Below are positions 9,126 to 17,989 of a stretch of 64,000 bases of DNA, piece after piece. The translations under genes and the position numbers were made by a program. Source of the DNA: Salipaludibacillus agaradhaerens (GTDB lineage: Bacteria; Bacillota; Bacilli; Bacillales; Salisediminibacteriaceae). Where the stretch lies: assembly GCF_002019735.1 (NCBI RefSeq), contig NZ_KV917378.1, positions 124,001 through 188,000 of the forward strand. The letters are read 5' to 3'. The notes under the pieces are model-generated. The model had not been told where the DNA came from. It ran no database searches and saw only the letters and a program-made list of their open reading frames with translations. The first letter of the stretch is position 1. Each line of letters begins with the position of its first letter.

Positions 9126-9820
9126 GAATTAAAAGGCTTATATTTACATGTGTCACATTTGTTATTGGCTTTATGATAGCCGTTCAACATCAATCTTTTA
9201 ATGAGCCTCCTCAGCGAGATACACGTAACATGGCTGATTTAAGACAGGCTTTAATGGCGGAAAAAGAGAGACAGCAGGAGTTGAATGAAGAAATTCATCG
9301 CCAAAGTAATATTTTATACCAATTAGATGAAAATGAAGATGTGGAAGAAGTGATGGAGGATGTCTTTCATGATTTACAAATGAAAGCAGGTTTAACAGAG
9401 GTATCCGGATCGGGCATAGTCATCGAGGTAAATGTGTTTTTTGATGAAAGTTACAGTGGGGGAGGCATTCGTTCTGTTCCTCCTTATCTGCTTAGGTTAC
9501 TAATTAATGAGTTAAACATTCAAGGTGCAGAGCATATCGCTATTGGAAGTGAACGAATCGTCTCTACGACGGCAATTCGAGAAGCGAACGGACGTACACT
9601 AATCAACGGGAATTGGATGACCTCCTTTCCACTTGAAATTAAAGTTATTACCGATGATCCTGAGTCCATGCATCATGCCATTATGTCTTCACAGTCAAGA
9701 GAAATTTTTTCTTATGAGAATTTAGATTTCTCCGTGGAAGCAGCTGACGACTTAACTTTACCTGCTTATGACCATACGTATCGTGTAAGATACATGGAAC
9801 CAGTACTGGGGGATTCATAA
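9122..9820 (+). CDS. ylxX: DUF881 family protein YlxX
   Basis: Second DUF881 protein, a tandem paralogue of YlxW. It shows an N-terminal membrane anchor (LIFTCVTFVIGFMIAV), a coiled-coil segment with MAEKERQQELNEEIHRQ, and a DUF881 core with VSGSGIVIEV, LLINELNIQGAEHIAIGSER and RTLINGNWM. The start overlaps the ylxW stop (ATGA) and the stop is one base before sbp. Function is not known; conserved placement suggests a structural or regulatory part in division. Confidence 0.85.
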   Translation: MRIKRLIFTCVTFVIGFMIAVQHQSFNEPPQRDTRNMADLRQALMAEKERQQELNEEIHRQSNILYQLDENEDVEEVMEDVFHDLQMKAGLTEVSGSGIVIEVNVFFDESYSGGGIRSVPPYLLRLLINELNIQGAEHIAIGSERIVSTTAIREANGRTLINGNWMTSFPLEIKVITDDPESMHHAIMSSQSREIFSYENLDFSVEAADDLTLPAYDHTYRVRYMEPVLGDS

Positions 9821-9821
9821 A

Positions 9822-10193
9822 ATGTGGTTGCCAATTTTTGGGCTTTTCCTTGGGTTACTTTTAGGTTTTTTTACAGATTTTCAAATATCACAACAGTACG
9901 CTAGCTATTTTTCTATCGCTGTACTAGCAGCTCTTGATACACTTGTAGGAGGTATACGAGCCAACTTAGAAAAGCAATTTGATGAGCGGGTGTTTATCTC
10001 GGGATTCTTGACGAATATTTTTTTAGCAGCCGGTTTGGCTTTTCTCGGTGTTCATCTTGGTGTAGACTTATATTTAGCTGCAATTGTTGCTTTTGGCGTT
10101 AGGTTATTTAACAATATTGCGATCATCAGACGTATTTTTCTTGACAAGTGGATTGATAAGCAAAATAAAATATCTACACCCCGTTCAGAATAA
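9822..10193 (+). CDS. sbp: Small basic membrane protein Sbp (DUF1290)
   Basis: A 123-residue membrane protein with about four hydrophobic segments and the conserved stretch LDTLVGGIRANLEKQFDERV followed by FISGFLTNIFLA, diagnostic of the DUF1290 small basic protein encoded before ftsA in many Gram-positives. It follows ylxX after one base. Function is unknown. Confidence 0.9.
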   Translation: MWLPIFGLFLGLLLGFFTDFQISQQYASYFSIAVLAALDTLVGGIRANLEKQFDERVFISGFLTNIFLAAGLAFLGVHLGVDLYLAAIVAFGVRLFNNIAIIRRIFLDKWIDKQNKISTPRSE

Positions 10194-10317
10194 GGGTTTT
10201 ACATTTTATAATTTTTACCGATAAAAAAAGGGAATGGCAAACAGATGTTGAATACAATTCTTATCAGGAAACAGGAGATAAGATGTCAACACGAGTCAGA
10301 AAGGGAGGTGCCAGCCA

Positions 10318-11616
10318 ATGAATAATCATGATACATATGTGACGCTTGATATCGGGACTTCATCCGTTAGAGTGATTATCGGTGAAATGACAAATGCGTC
10401 GTTAAATATTATCGGAGTAGGCGAATCAGAATCAGAAGGAATCAAAAAAGGATCAATTGTTGATATAGATGAGACAGTTCAATCGATCCAAAACGCTGTT
10501 GATAAAGCGGAAAGAATGATAGGGTTAAGTATAAAGCATGTTGTTGTCGGGATAACGGGAAATCACATTCAGTTGCAGCCCTGTCACGGTGTAGTAGCCG
10601 TTTCTAGTGAAGACAGAGAAATAGGTGACGAAGACATTACGAGAGTGATTGATGCAGCACAAGTGGTGTCTATCCCCCCTGAAAGGGAAATTATCGATGT
10701 TATCCCTCGACAGTTTATTGTGGATGGATTAGATGAAATTAACGATCCTCGTGGCATGATTGGTGTGCGTCTTGAGATGGAAGGAACGATTATTACAGGT
10801 GCGAAAACAATGCTACATAATCTTCTCCGTTGCGTAGAAAAAGCTGGGCTGGAAGTTGCTGATATTGTGTTACAACCACTAGCAGCTGGTTCAATCGCAT
10901 TGTCAAAAGATGAAAAAAGCCTCGGTGTTGCATTAATAGATCTTGGTGGAGGCTCAACGACCGTTTCGGTTTTTGAAGACGGCTTGTTACAAGGGACACG
11001 ACAGATCCCTATTGGTGGCGATCATATTTCTAATGATATTTCAGTCGGTTTAAGAACATCAACTGAAGAAGCGGAAAGTGTTAAAAAAATGCATGGACAT
11101 GCCTTCGTCAGTCACGCCTCCGATGATGAAACGTTTGAGGTTTCGGAGATTGGTAGTGATCAAAGACAAGAATTTTCGCAATGGCAGTTAGCCAATATTA
11201 TTGAACCGCGTTTAGAAGAAATGTTTAACCTTGTGATGAAAGAAATCTACCGGATGGGTTATCAAGATTTGTCCGGAGGATATGTTATAACCGGTGGTGT
11301 AGCAAAGATGCCTGGTGTTTTGGAGTTAGCACGCGATGTTATGCAAAAGAATGTGAGGGTAGCTATTCCTGACTATATCGGCGTCAGAGAGCCTCAGTAT
11401 ACGAACGGCGTGGGTTTGATTACATTTGCCCATAGAAATCTGCGTATACAAGGTAAAGAGGCCAAGAAAGGATTAGAACCGGGGCATGAAGTAAATCACA
11501 ATGTTGACAAAAGAGAACGGAAAGAGAGTATGCGACAAGGAAAAGTGAAAGAGCCTAAAGAAGGGCCTGGTGTTAAGAAGAAAGTGTCGAATATGTTTAA
11601 AATGTTCTTTGAGTAG
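10318..11616 (+). CDS. ftsA: Cell division protein FtsA
   Basis: Actin-like ATPase that tethers FtsZ filaments to the membrane and recruits later division proteins. Visible are the N-terminal phosphate loop LDIGTSSVRVIIGE, the 1C (SHS2) domain region with GSIVDIDETVQSIQNAV, the second phosphate loop ALIDLGGGSTTVSVFEDG, and the adenosine motif GYVITGGVAKMPGV. The C-terminus KKKVSNMFKMFFE looks like the expected amphipathic membrane-targeting helix, after a charged linker. GGGAGGTG lies at good distance from the ATG. Length 432 residues, typical. It is cotranscribed with ftsZ. Confidence 0.97.
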   Translation: MNNHDTYVTLDIGTSSVRVIIGEMTNASLNIIGVGESESEGIKKGSIVDIDETVQSIQNAVDKAERMIGLSIKHVVVGITGNHIQLQPCHGVVAVSSEDREIGDEDITRVIDAAQVVSIPPEREIIDVIPRQFIVDGLDEINDPRGMIGVRLEMEGTIITGAKTMLHNLLRCVEKAGLEVADIVLQPLAAGSIALSKDEKSLGVALIDLGGGSTTVSVFEDGLLQGTRQIPIGGDHISNDISVGLRTSTEEAESVKKMHGHAFVSHASDDETFEVSEIGSDQRQEFSQWQLANIIEPRLEEMFNLVMKEIYRMGYQDLSGGYVITGGVAKMPGVLELARDVMQKNVRVAIPDYIGVREPQYTNGVGLITFAHRNLRIQGKEAKKGLEPGHEVNHNVDKRERKESMRQGKVKEPKEGPGVKKKVSNMFKMFFE

Positions 11617-11666
11617 AACCACACAACTAGAAGCGAATGGAACGAACTCGGATTGGGGGATCGAAA

Positions 11667-12824
11667 ATGTTAGATTTTGAAATGGATATGGAACAATTAG
11701 CGAAAATAAAAGTAATAGGCGTTGGTGGTGGCGGCAGTAATGCTGTTAACCGGATGATTGAGAACGGGTTACAGGGTGTGGATTTCATTGCTGTAAATAC
11801 TGATGCGCAAGCTCTTCATTTATCAAAAGCAGAAGAAAAACTGCAACTGGGTGGTAAGCTAACTCGTGGTTTAGGAGCAGGAGCGAACCCAGAAATAGGA
11901 AAGAAGGCTGCGGAGGAAAGTAGAGAGCATCTTGAGGAGCAATTAAATGGTGCAGATATGGTATTTATCACAGCTGGAATGGGAGGCGGAACAGGTACCG
12001 GAGCAGCCCCTGTGATTGCCGAAATAGCCAAGGAAGCAGGAGCTCTCACAGTTGGTGTCGTTACGCGTCCTTTTACATTTGAAGGACGTAAACGAATGAT
12101 GCAAGCGGCAAACGGTATCGCTGCACTCAAAGATAAAGTGGATACGTTAATCGTTATTCCTAATGATCGCTTATTAGAAATCGTTGATAAAAATACACCG
12201 ATGCTAGAAGCATTTAGAGAAGCAGATAACGTTCTCCGACAAGGTGTACAAGGGATATCCGACCTCATCGCAACACCAGGTTTAATTAACTTGGACTTTG
12301 CAGACGTGAAAGCGATTATGAGTGAAAAAGGTTCTGCTCTTATGGGTATCGGTGTCGCCACCGGAGAAAGCAGAGCAGCTGAAGCAGCTAAAAAAGCGAT
12401 TTCTTCTCCATTACTAGAAACAAGTATTGATGGGGCGCAAGGTATTCTTATGAATATTACTGGCGGGACGAATTTAAGCCTATTTGAAGTTCACGAAGCA
12501 GCTGAAATCGTATCCTCAGCTTCAGATAGTGAAGTTAATATGATATTCGGTTCTGTTATTAATGAAAACCTTAAAGATGAAATAGTTGTTACTGTTATTG
12601 CTACTGGCTTTGATGGTCAACAAAATGAACAGGCCCAAAGCCAACGTTCAACCATTAATCAGCAGCGACAGGCTCCTTCACAAGGTAGTACTACGCGTAA
12701 AGAGGCAGCTTCCTCTCAACAACAAGAGCAGCAAAAGCCTTCAGCTAAGCCACAGCAGCCAACTGAAGAAGAAATGGATACACTAGATATTCCAACATTT
12801 TTACGTAATCGTCGCAATCGCTAA
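11667..12824 (+). CDS. ftsZ: Cell division protein FtsZ
   Basis: Tubulin-like GTPase forming the Z ring. The 385 residues show [14 protein letters not shown] near the N-terminus, the tubulin signature GGGTGTG (106-112), [12 protein letters not shown], the T7 loop NLDFADVK, a Gln- and Ser-rich variable linker from about 325, and the conserved C-terminal peptide [12 protein letters not shown] that binds FtsA, SepF and others. I chose the ATG at 11667, preceded by GGGGGA; an in-frame ATG ten codons earlier is unlike other FtsZ N-termini. A strong terminator follows. Confidence 0.98.
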   Translation: MLDFEMDMEQLAKIKVIGVGGGGSNAVNRMIENGLQGVDFIAVNTDAQALHLSKAEEKLQLGGKLTRGLGAGANPEIGKKAAEESREHLEEQLNGADMVFITAGMGGGTGTGAAPVIAEIAKEAGALTVGVVTRPFTFEGRKRMMQAANGIAALKDKVDTLIVIPNDRLLEIVDKNTPMLEAFREADNVLRQGVQGISDLIATPGLINLDFADVKAIMSEKGSALMGIGVATGESRAAEAAKKAISSPLLETSIDGAQGILMNITGGTNLSLFEVHEAAEIVSSASDSEVNMIFGSVINENLKDEIVVTVIATGFDGQQNEQAQSQRSTINQQRQAPSQGSTTRKEAASSQQQEQQKPSAKPQQPTEEEMDTLDIPTFLRNRRNR

Positions 12825-12842
12825 TAAAGTCGTTATATATGA

Positions 12843-12883
12843 GCCACTTTTTGAGTTTGAGAAAACTCAAAAAGTGGCTTTTT
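12843..12883 (+). terminator. Strong intrinsic terminator after ftsZ
   Basis: Perfect 16-base-pair stem (GCCACTTTTTGAGTTT with its complement), four-base loop GAGA, then TTTTT. It closes the division operon. Confidence 0.95.
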
Positions 12884-12906
12884 CATCCTCACCCAAACAT
12901 TTTGTC

Positions 12907-13055
12907 CCAGATAGCAGTCCGTAAAACGTCCGCCTCAAAATAGAGAGTAGAGATAAACCATTTAGGAGGAGATAATGGACGCTAAAGTCCTGATTCACTC
13001 AACTACCCATCAGTGGGACGAAGAACGAAAGGCCTACTGATTGAAAGTACGTTTT
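12907..13055. repeat. Dispersed intergenic repeat, copy B
   Basis: Second copy of the element at 4974-5120. It shares CCTCAAAATAGAGAG, an ATTTAGG.GG.AGATAA.GG block and the terminal hairpin. Here the first arm closes with CGTCC (12927-12931) and GGACG (12977-12981). The hairpin ATCAGT.GG (13009-13017) pairs with CC.ACTGAT (13033-13041). It lies between the ftsZ terminator and the spoIIGA promoter, so it probably spreads into intergenic gaps without harm. Confidence 0.8.
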
Positions 13056-13161
13056 ATAAACTATTAGATCTACTAAGTTCAGTGTGATTAACTCTCATAA
13101 ATAAACAGCGCAAGTGTCTTGACATAATCCTTAAAAATCTCTTAAAAAAAGTGTTCTTTTA

Positions 13162-13204
13162 GTGGCAAAAAGTGACAGACTTAGTGAGGCGTGTAAGCTA
13201 TACT
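13162..13204 (+). promoter_or_regulatory. Candidate Spo0A-activated spoIIG promoter
   Basis: GTGACA (13172-13177), a 21-base spacer, then TATACT (13199-13204). B. subtilis spoIIG is a sigma-A promoter with unusually wide spacing that needs Spo0A~P. Two imperfect 0A boxes ten bases apart (TGGCAAA and TGACAGA, consensus TGTCGAA) lie at or over the -35. Transcription would start near 13211, just before the chosen spoIIGA start. The assignment is by analogy. Confidence 0.45.
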
Positions 13205-13237
13205 TTCTTTAAAATTCATGGTTGGACGGTGCGATCT

Positions 13238-14149
13238 ATGACTCTTTATTTCGATATCATCTGGTTACTAAATTTTTTCATAGATTTATTGTTGCTTATT
13301 TTGACTGCCACCGTTTTAAAAAAGAATGTTCCGAAAAAACGGTTAGTAATTGGCGCATTCTTTGCATCACTTTATATTTGGTGTCTTATCGTTCCAGCAC
13401 TTGAGATCCTGACACATCCTATTTTGAAAGGCTTATATTCAGTCATTATTATATTGATCACATTTAGATTTAATACATTAGGATCTTTCATTCAGACCCT
13501 TTTGATGTTTTATTTTGTGAATTTTGCAGTGGGAGGGGCTTTAATTGGTATACATTATTTTCTTCAAGTTGATCCTGCCTTCGTTGGAGGTTCCTTAGGA
13601 CCAGGGACAAAAAGCTTTGGTAGCCCAATAGGCTGGTTGTTTGTCTTAGCAGGGTTTCCTCTTGTCTTTTATTATTCAAAACAGCGATTTGAATCCATCG
13701 AAACAGTGAAGATACAGTACGAATCAACAATGGAGGTGCATGTCGAATTACAAGGCCATCATATTCAGTTAAGAGGGTTCGTCGACAGTGGTAATCAATT
13801 AACAGATCCTTTTTCAAAAAGACCTGTGATGATTATAGATATGACGGAAACTGCCGATCAATTCCCAAAGACATTAGTTAATTTTTCAAAACGATCGCCT
13901 AGTGATCTTACAAACGTAGAGGAAGAAAATATTGGGAATGTTTCTCTTCTTCCATTTCGGACGATAGGTAGTCATCAGCAATTTTTATGGACTGTGAAGC
14001 CAGACAGAGTCACCGTACATGAGAATGGTAGATCCTTTGAATGCCCACGTACCTTATTAGGGCTTAGCCATGTCCCACTTGGCGAAAAGGAGGAATATAA
14101 TTGTCTGCTTCATCCAGCCATGATGCAACAGAAAATGCGGGCTCAATAA
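13238..14149 (+). CDS. spoIIGA: Sporulation sigma-E factor-processing peptidase SpoIIGA
   Basis: Membrane-embedded aspartic protease that removes the pro-sequence of sigma-E in the mother cell after a signal from SpoIIR. Five hydrophobic segments lie in the N-terminal half, followed by a soluble retropepsin-like domain with the catalytic motif FVDSGNQLTDP; the Asp is residue 183, the same number as in B. subtilis. I chose the ATG at 13238 because the protein then begins MTLYFDIIWLLNFF like its homologues, and because the candidate spoIIG promoter lies just upstream. Length 303 residues. sigE follows 28 bases later. Confidence 0.95.
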   Translation: MTLYFDIIWLLNFFIDLLLLILTATVLKKNVPKKRLVIGAFFASLYIWCLIVPALEILTHPILKGLYSVIIILITFRFNTLGSFIQTLLMFYFVNFAVGGALIGIHYFLQVDPAFVGGSLGPGTKSFGSPIGWLFVLAGFPLVFYYSKQRFESIETVKIQYESTMEVHVELQGHHIQLRGFVDSGNQLTDPFSKRPVMIIDMTETADQFPKTLVNFSKRSPSDLTNVEEENIGNVSLLPFRTIGSHQQFLWTVKPDRVTVHENGRSFECPRTLLGLSHVPLGEKEEYNCLLHPAMMQQKMRAQ

Positions 14150-14177
14150 GTTCATAACATGTTAAGGAGGCGTTCAT

Positions 14178-14897
14178 GTGAAAAAATATACGATCCGTTT
14201 AAAACTTTTATGGTACAGGTTGTTAAAAAAATTAAATTTAAAATCAAAGGAAGTGTACTACATAGGGGGAAGTGAAGCACTCCCACCCCCACTGTCTAAA
14301 GAAGAGGAAACGTATTTATTACAAAAATTACCTAATGGAGACGAATCGGTACGCGCTATGCTCATTGAACGGAATTTACGGCTTGTTGTGTACATCGCAC
14401 GTAAGTTCGAAAATACTGGCATTAATATTGAAGATTTAATTAGTATTGGCACGATTGGTTTAATTAAAGCAGTTAACACTTTTAATCCTGAAAAGAAAAT
14501 AAAGTTAGCTACCTATGCTTCAAGATGTATTGAGAATGAAATTTTGATGTATTTAAGACGAAATAATAAATTACGCTCTGAAGTGTCGTTTGATGAGCCA
14601 TTGAATATTGATTGGGATGGAAATGAGTTGCTGTTGTCTGATGTCCTTGGTACAGAAGAAGATATTATTACGAAAGGAATAGAAGATAAAGTTGACAGAA
14701 AACTCCTTGTTAAAGCCTTAACGAGCTTAAATAGCCGAGAAAAACAAATAATGGAACTACGATTTGGATTAGCTGGGGAAGAAGAAAAAACGCAAAAAGA
14801 TGTGGCTGATTTACTTGGGATTTCTCAGTCATATATTTCTCGTCTTGAAAAAAGAATTATCAAACGGTTACAAAAAGAATTTAATAAAATGATCTAG
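14178..14897 (+). CDS. sigE: RNA polymerase sporulation sigma factor sigma-E (pro form)
   Basis: Early mother-cell sigma factor made as an inactive precursor. The first roughly 27 residues (basic, [11 protein letters not shown]) form the membrane-bound pro-sequence removed by SpoIIGA; mature protein starts near [13 protein letters not shown]. Region 2 ([23 protein letters not shown] and [12 protein letters not shown]) and region 4 with a helix-turn-helix ([19 protein letters not shown]) are intact. The start is GTG, preceded by AAGGAGG. Length 239 residues, the same as in B. subtilis. Confidence 0.98.
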   Translation: MKKYTIRLKLLWYRLLKKLNLKSKEVYYIGGSEALPPPLSKEEETYLLQKLPNGDESVRAMLIERNLRLVVYIARKFENTGINIEDLISIGTIGLIKAVNTFNPEKKIKLATYASRCIENEILMYLRRNNKLRSEVSFDEPLNIDWDGNELLLSDVLGTEEDIITKGIEDKVDRKLLVKALTSLNSREKQIMELRFGLAGEEEKTQKDVADLLGISQSYISRLEKRIIKRLQKEFNKMI

Positions 14898-14959
14898 CTC
14901 AATTAGTTGTGGCACAATGGAATAGAAGATGTCAACCAATTTATCACCTCGGATAACCT

Positions 14960-14989
14960 GCATAAATTTCCCTCTCAAGGAGATACTGA
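14960..14989 (+). promoter_or_regulatory. Candidate sigma-F promoter of sigG
   Basis: GCATA (14960-14964), 14-base spacer, GGAGATACTGA (14979-14989). This fits the forespore sigma-F pattern (GYWTA and GGNNANANT). Transcription would begin about 25-30 bases before the sigG start, as expected for forespore expression of sigG in B. subtilis. Confidence 0.6.
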
Positions 14990-15023
14990 TTTTGTAACTT
15001 ATCTCCTGATGGGAGGGAAACCA

Positions 15024-15812
15024 TTGTCACGAAATAAAGTGGAAATATGCGGTGTGGATACGTCCACATTACCTGTTCTCAAAAACAAGGAAATGCGTGT
15101 GCTGTTTAAACAAATGCAAGAAGAAGATGATGCTGAAGCACGTGAAAAGCTAGTAAATGGGAATTTGCGTCTCGTCCTCAGTGTCATTCAAAGATTTAAT
15201 AACCGGGGGGAATATGTGGATGACCTTTTTCAAGTAGGGTGTATCGGCTTAATGAAATCAATTGATAATTTTGATTTAGGGCAGAATGTTAAATTCTCCA
15301 CGTACGCTGTTCCGATGATTATTGGAGAGATACGTCGTTATTTAAGAGACAATAATCCCATTAGAGTGTCTCGTTCACTTAGAGATATTGCATACAAAGC
15401 CCTTCAAGTGCGAGATAACTTAATGGCCGAAAAGAAAAGAGAGAAAGAACCAACGGTGCAAGAGATTGCAGCAGTATTAGGAGTGCCTAAAGAAGAGGTG
15501 GTCTTTGCTCTCGATGCTATTCAAGATCCCGTTTCGTTATTTGAACCGATCTACAATGATGGCGGTGACCCTATTTACGTCATGGACCAAATAAGTGATG
15601 ATAAGCAAAAGGACGTAAATTGGATAGAAGAAATTGCGATTAAAGAGGCGATGATTCGATTAAATGAAAGAGAAAAAATTATTTTGGACATGCGTTTTTT
15701 TCAAGGGAAAACACAAATGGAAGTAGCTGAGGAAATTGGCATCTCACAGGCACAAGTTTCCCGTCTCGAAAAAGCGGCCATTACTCAAATGAATAAACAT
15801 GCGAAAGAATAA
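15024..15812 (+). CDS. sigG: RNA polymerase sporulation sigma factor sigma-G
   Basis: Late forespore sigma factor. The protein from the TTG at 15024 begins MSRNKVEICGVDTSTLPVL, like B. subtilis sigma-G, with GGGAGG seven bases upstream. An upstream in-frame extension to 14907 would start before the candidate sigma-F promoter and is not supported. Regions 2 (RLVLSVIQRFNNRGEYVDDL, FSTYAVPMIIGEIRRYLRD), 3 and 4 (helix-turn-helix MEVAEEIGISQAQVSRLEK) are intact. Length 262 residues. A terminator overlaps the stop codon region. Confidence 0.97.
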   Translation: MSRNKVEICGVDTSTLPVLKNKEMRVLFKQMQEEDDAEAREKLVNGNLRLVLSVIQRFNNRGEYVDDLFQVGCIGLMKSIDNFDLGQNVKFSTYAVPMIIGEIRRYLRDNNPIRVSRSLRDIAYKALQVRDNLMAEKKREKEPTVQEIAAVLGVPKEEVVFALDAIQDPVSLFEPIYNDGGDPIYVMDQISDDKQKDVNWIEEIAIKEAMIRLNEREKIILDMRFFQGKTQMEVAEEIGISQAQVSRLEKAAITQMNKHAKE

Positions 15813-15837
15813 CCTGCCTCGGCAGGTTTATTTTTTT
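15811..15837 (+). terminator. Terminator after sigG
   Basis: AACCTGCC, two-base loop, GGCAGGTT, then TATTTTTTT. The stem begins at the sigG stop codon. Confidence 0.85.
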
Positions 15838-15898
15838 AGAAATATCTTCTTCAGGGCTGCATATGATGATGACAAAAGGACGAGAGGGGAGAAATAAT

Positions 15899-16162
15899 AT
15901 GTTGAACATGTCTGAGCTGCAATCCAAAGATATTGTAAATTTGGCAGATGGTCGTTTATTAGGCCATTTAACAGATATCGATATTGATTTAGAAAAAGGG
16001 AGAGTGGATGCTATCGTCATTGGTGGAGGAAGAATGAAAAATTTATTCCAGAAAGATGATGAGACAGTTGTTCCGTGGAAAAATATTGTAAAAATCGGTT
16101 CAGATGTGATTTTAGTACGTGTTGAAAAAGATGGACATAGCTCCGTTTCCTTCGATGACTAA
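15899..16162 (+). CDS. ylmC: PRC-barrel sporulation protein YlmC/YmxH
   Basis: An 87-residue protein with the PRC-barrel pattern (LQSKDIVNLADGRLLGHLTD, then VDAIVIGGG, then VPWKNIVKIGSDVILV). YlmC/YmxH proteins are conserved in spore formers; the exact role is unknown. I chose the ATG at 15899, which has GAGGGGAG upstream. In B. subtilis ylmD and ylmE follow; here ylmD is missing and a 396-base gap comes next. Confidence 0.88.
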   Translation: MLNMSELQSKDIVNLADGRLLGHLTDIDIDLEKGRVDAIVIGGGRMKNLFQKDDETVVPWKNIVKIGSDVILVRVEKDGHSSVSFDD

Positions 16163-16344
16163 CGAAAAAAGGAAAGGAAGTCACACAGTTGACGAAAATG
16201 TACGACAATTTACCTGATAATTTGTCAACCCATTGCTTGATTGGCCTGAATTCATTATACTTTACTTTAAGTCTAGACTTTTCAATAAATGTGTAAGCTT
16301 TGTAAATGGTCACAACGTATACGCTAAATAATTTTACGTTTAAA

Positions 16345-16413
16345 GCGAAAGGCTAGGACGTTTAGTGATTTGCTTTATAACATTTTAACCGGACGTAGCC
16401 AAAGGCTTTTCGC
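16345..16413. repeat. Imperfect inverted repeat in the ylmC-ylmE gap
   Basis: GCGAAA-GGCTA (16345-16355) pairs with TAGCC (16396-16400) and TTTCGC (16408-16413), with a seven-base bulge, and CGT with ACG inside. It could be a decayed dispersed element. Nothing else recognisable lies in 16163-16456; I see no remnant of ylmD. Confidence 0.35.
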
Positions 16414-16456
16414 CCTCTCATTTGTATACGAAGACATTTGTTTTAATATTAAGGCA

Positions 16457-16485
16457 TTTAAACAGAAGAGGTTAGGCTATATAAT
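16457..16485 (+). promoter_or_regulatory. Likely sigma-A promoter for ylmE-sepF
   Basis: TTTAAA, 17-base spacer, perfect TATAAT, about 70 bases before the ylmE start. Confidence 0.45.
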
Positions 16486-16558
16486 AGCTTTAATGATAAA
16501 ATAGTCATTAGTGACTAACCAGTGTGTGTTTAAGTTTGCCAGGAAAGGAGATTGCCGA

Positions 16559-17254
16559 TTGTCAGTTAAGCAAAACTATGAAGATGTTCAAGCTACCCTT
16601 CATGCTGCATGTAAACGTACGGGGAGAGACCCTGACCTTATACATATAATCGCTGTAACTAAATATGTCTCTATAGAAAGAGCAAAAGAAGCTGTTGATG
16701 CAGGGGTGTTACACCTAGGTGAAAACAGGCCGGAAGAAGCAATGGAAAAATATGATGCTATTGGTGGTACAGCTACGTGGCATTTTATTGGGAATCTACA
16801 GTCTAAAAAAGTTAAAAAGATTCTTCATGCATATGATTATATTCATTCTTTGGACAGGCTGTCACTAGCAAAAGAAATTCATAAAAGAGCTACGGAATCT
16901 GCTAAAATAAAATGTTTTGTCCAAGTGAATGTAAGCGGGGAGGCTTCTAAATCTGGAGTAACGCCAGAGGAAACATTGCCTTTTATTGAAAAATTAGCAG
17001 ATTATCCATCAATTGAAGTAGTGGGGCTAATGACGATGGCGCCTTTAACCGATAATAAGGGTATACTTAGGGAAACATTTAAAAGTTTGAGAGAGCTGAA
17101 AGACACCATTGCAGCGAAAAAATTTGCACATGCCCCTTGTAAAGAATTATCAATGGGAATGTCCAATGATTTTGAGATTGCGGTTGAAGAAGGTGCGACG
17201 TTTGTTAGAATTGGTTCATCACTTGTAGGCCATGATAAAGAGGTGAAAGCATGA
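16559..17254 (+). CDS. ylmE: PLP homeostasis protein YlmE (YggS/PLPBP family)
   Basis: Cytoplasmic single-domain PLP-binding TIM-barrel protein of the YggS family, involved in vitamin B6 and amino acid homeostasis without known enzymatic activity. PLP would bind the Lys in IIAVTKYVS. Other family stretches are [39 protein letters not shown] and LSMGMSNDF plus VRIGSSLVG. The TTG at 16559 follows AAAGGAG at correct spacing and gives 231 residues, the normal length. It overlaps sepF by four bases. Confidence 0.93.
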   Translation: MSVKQNYEDVQATLHAACKRTGRDPDLIHIIAVTKYVSIERAKEAVDAGVLHLGENRPEEAMEKYDAIGGTATWHFIGNLQSKKVKKILHAYDYIHSLDRLSLAKEIHKRATESAKIKCFVQVNVSGEASKSGVTPEETLPFIEKLADYPSIEVVGLMTMAPLTDNKGILRETFKSLRELKDTIAAKKFAHAPCKELSMGMSNDFEIAVEEGATFVRIGSSLVGHDKEVKA

Positions 17255-17673
17255 CATTTAAACGTAAGTTCAAACGATTTTTTGAATTAGATGATGACTA
17301 TGCTGAAGAAGAGGTAGAAGTAGAGGAATATGACGAAGAACCCTCTTTTACGTCCAAAGAGACAGGCCCTACGAACGACAGACGTAACGTGGTCAGTCTA
17401 AGTAGTATCCAAAGCCAAGCGAAAGTGCTGCTTCTGGAGCCACACAGTTACGAAGAGGCGCAAGAAATCGCTGATCATTTGAAGAATCGTAAAGCCGTTG
17501 TGATAAACTTACAACGCATATCAAGGGAGCAGGCGAAAAGAATTGTGGATTTTTTGAGTGGGACAGTATACGCTATTGGTGGAGATATTCAAAAATTAGG
17601 AGCTAACATTTTTCTTTGTACCCCGGATAATGTTGATGTATCTGGATCAATATCAGAGATGTTTGAAGAATGA
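17251..17673 (+). CDS. sepF: Cell division protein SepF
   Basis: FtsZ-bundling and membrane-anchoring division protein. The N-terminus [16 protein letters not shown] gives a short basic amphipathic membrane-binding helix, followed by a very acidic linker to about residue 35 and the SepF domain ([31 protein letters not shown], then [32 protein letters not shown]). Length 140 residues, typical. Start overlaps ylmE (ATGA). Confidence 0.95.
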   Translation: MTFKRKFKRFFELDDDYAEEEVEVEEYDEEPSFTSKETGPTNDRRNVVSLSSIQSQAKVLLLEPHSYEEAQEIADHLKNRKAVVINLQRISREQAKRIVDFLSGTVYAIGGDIQKLGANIFLCTPDNVDVSGSISEMFEE

Positions 17674-17701
17674 TAGATATTTTTGAGGTAGGTGAAAGTA
17701 T

Positions 17702-17965
17702 ATGGGATTAGTTGCAACGATCGTTTTAAATGCCATGCAGATATATTGGTTTATATGTATTATATATATTTTTATGTCATGGCTCCCAAACGCTCGCGAA
17801 TCGGCTTTTGGACAAGGTGTTGGAAGACTCGTCGAACCTTTTTTTGAACCGTTCAGACGAATCATCCCTCCAATCGGAATGATTGATATATCTCCGATCG
17901 TGGCGTTGTTTGCTCTTAGGTTTGCGATGGATGGTGTCAGGTACTTATTTTCTTTTTTCATGTGA
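17702..17965 (+). CDS. ylmG: YggT family membrane protein YlmG
   Basis: An 87-residue protein with two hydrophobic segments and the YggT family stretch [44 protein letters not shown]. Members lie next to sepF in many Gram-positives and plastids, and are linked to membrane or division organisation; the mechanism is unknown. Confidence 0.92.
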   Translation: MGLVATIVLNAMQIYWFICIIYIFMSWLPNARESAFGQGVGRLVEPFFEPFRRIIPPIGMIDISPIVALFALRFAMDGVRYLFSFFM

Positions 17966-17989
17966 TGTCATAAGGAGATTAAACAGGTC

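Noticed and set aside
11816-12361. 181-codon open frame on the - strand
   Set aside because: It lies wholly inside ftsZ, antisense to a highly conserved gene, and its Ser/Ala/Pro-rich sequence resembles no family. It is a shadow of codon bias.
14907-15023. N-terminal extension of sigG
   Set aside because: The candidate sigma-F promoter and a strong ribosome site lie within it; sigma-G proteins start at MSRNKVEICG.
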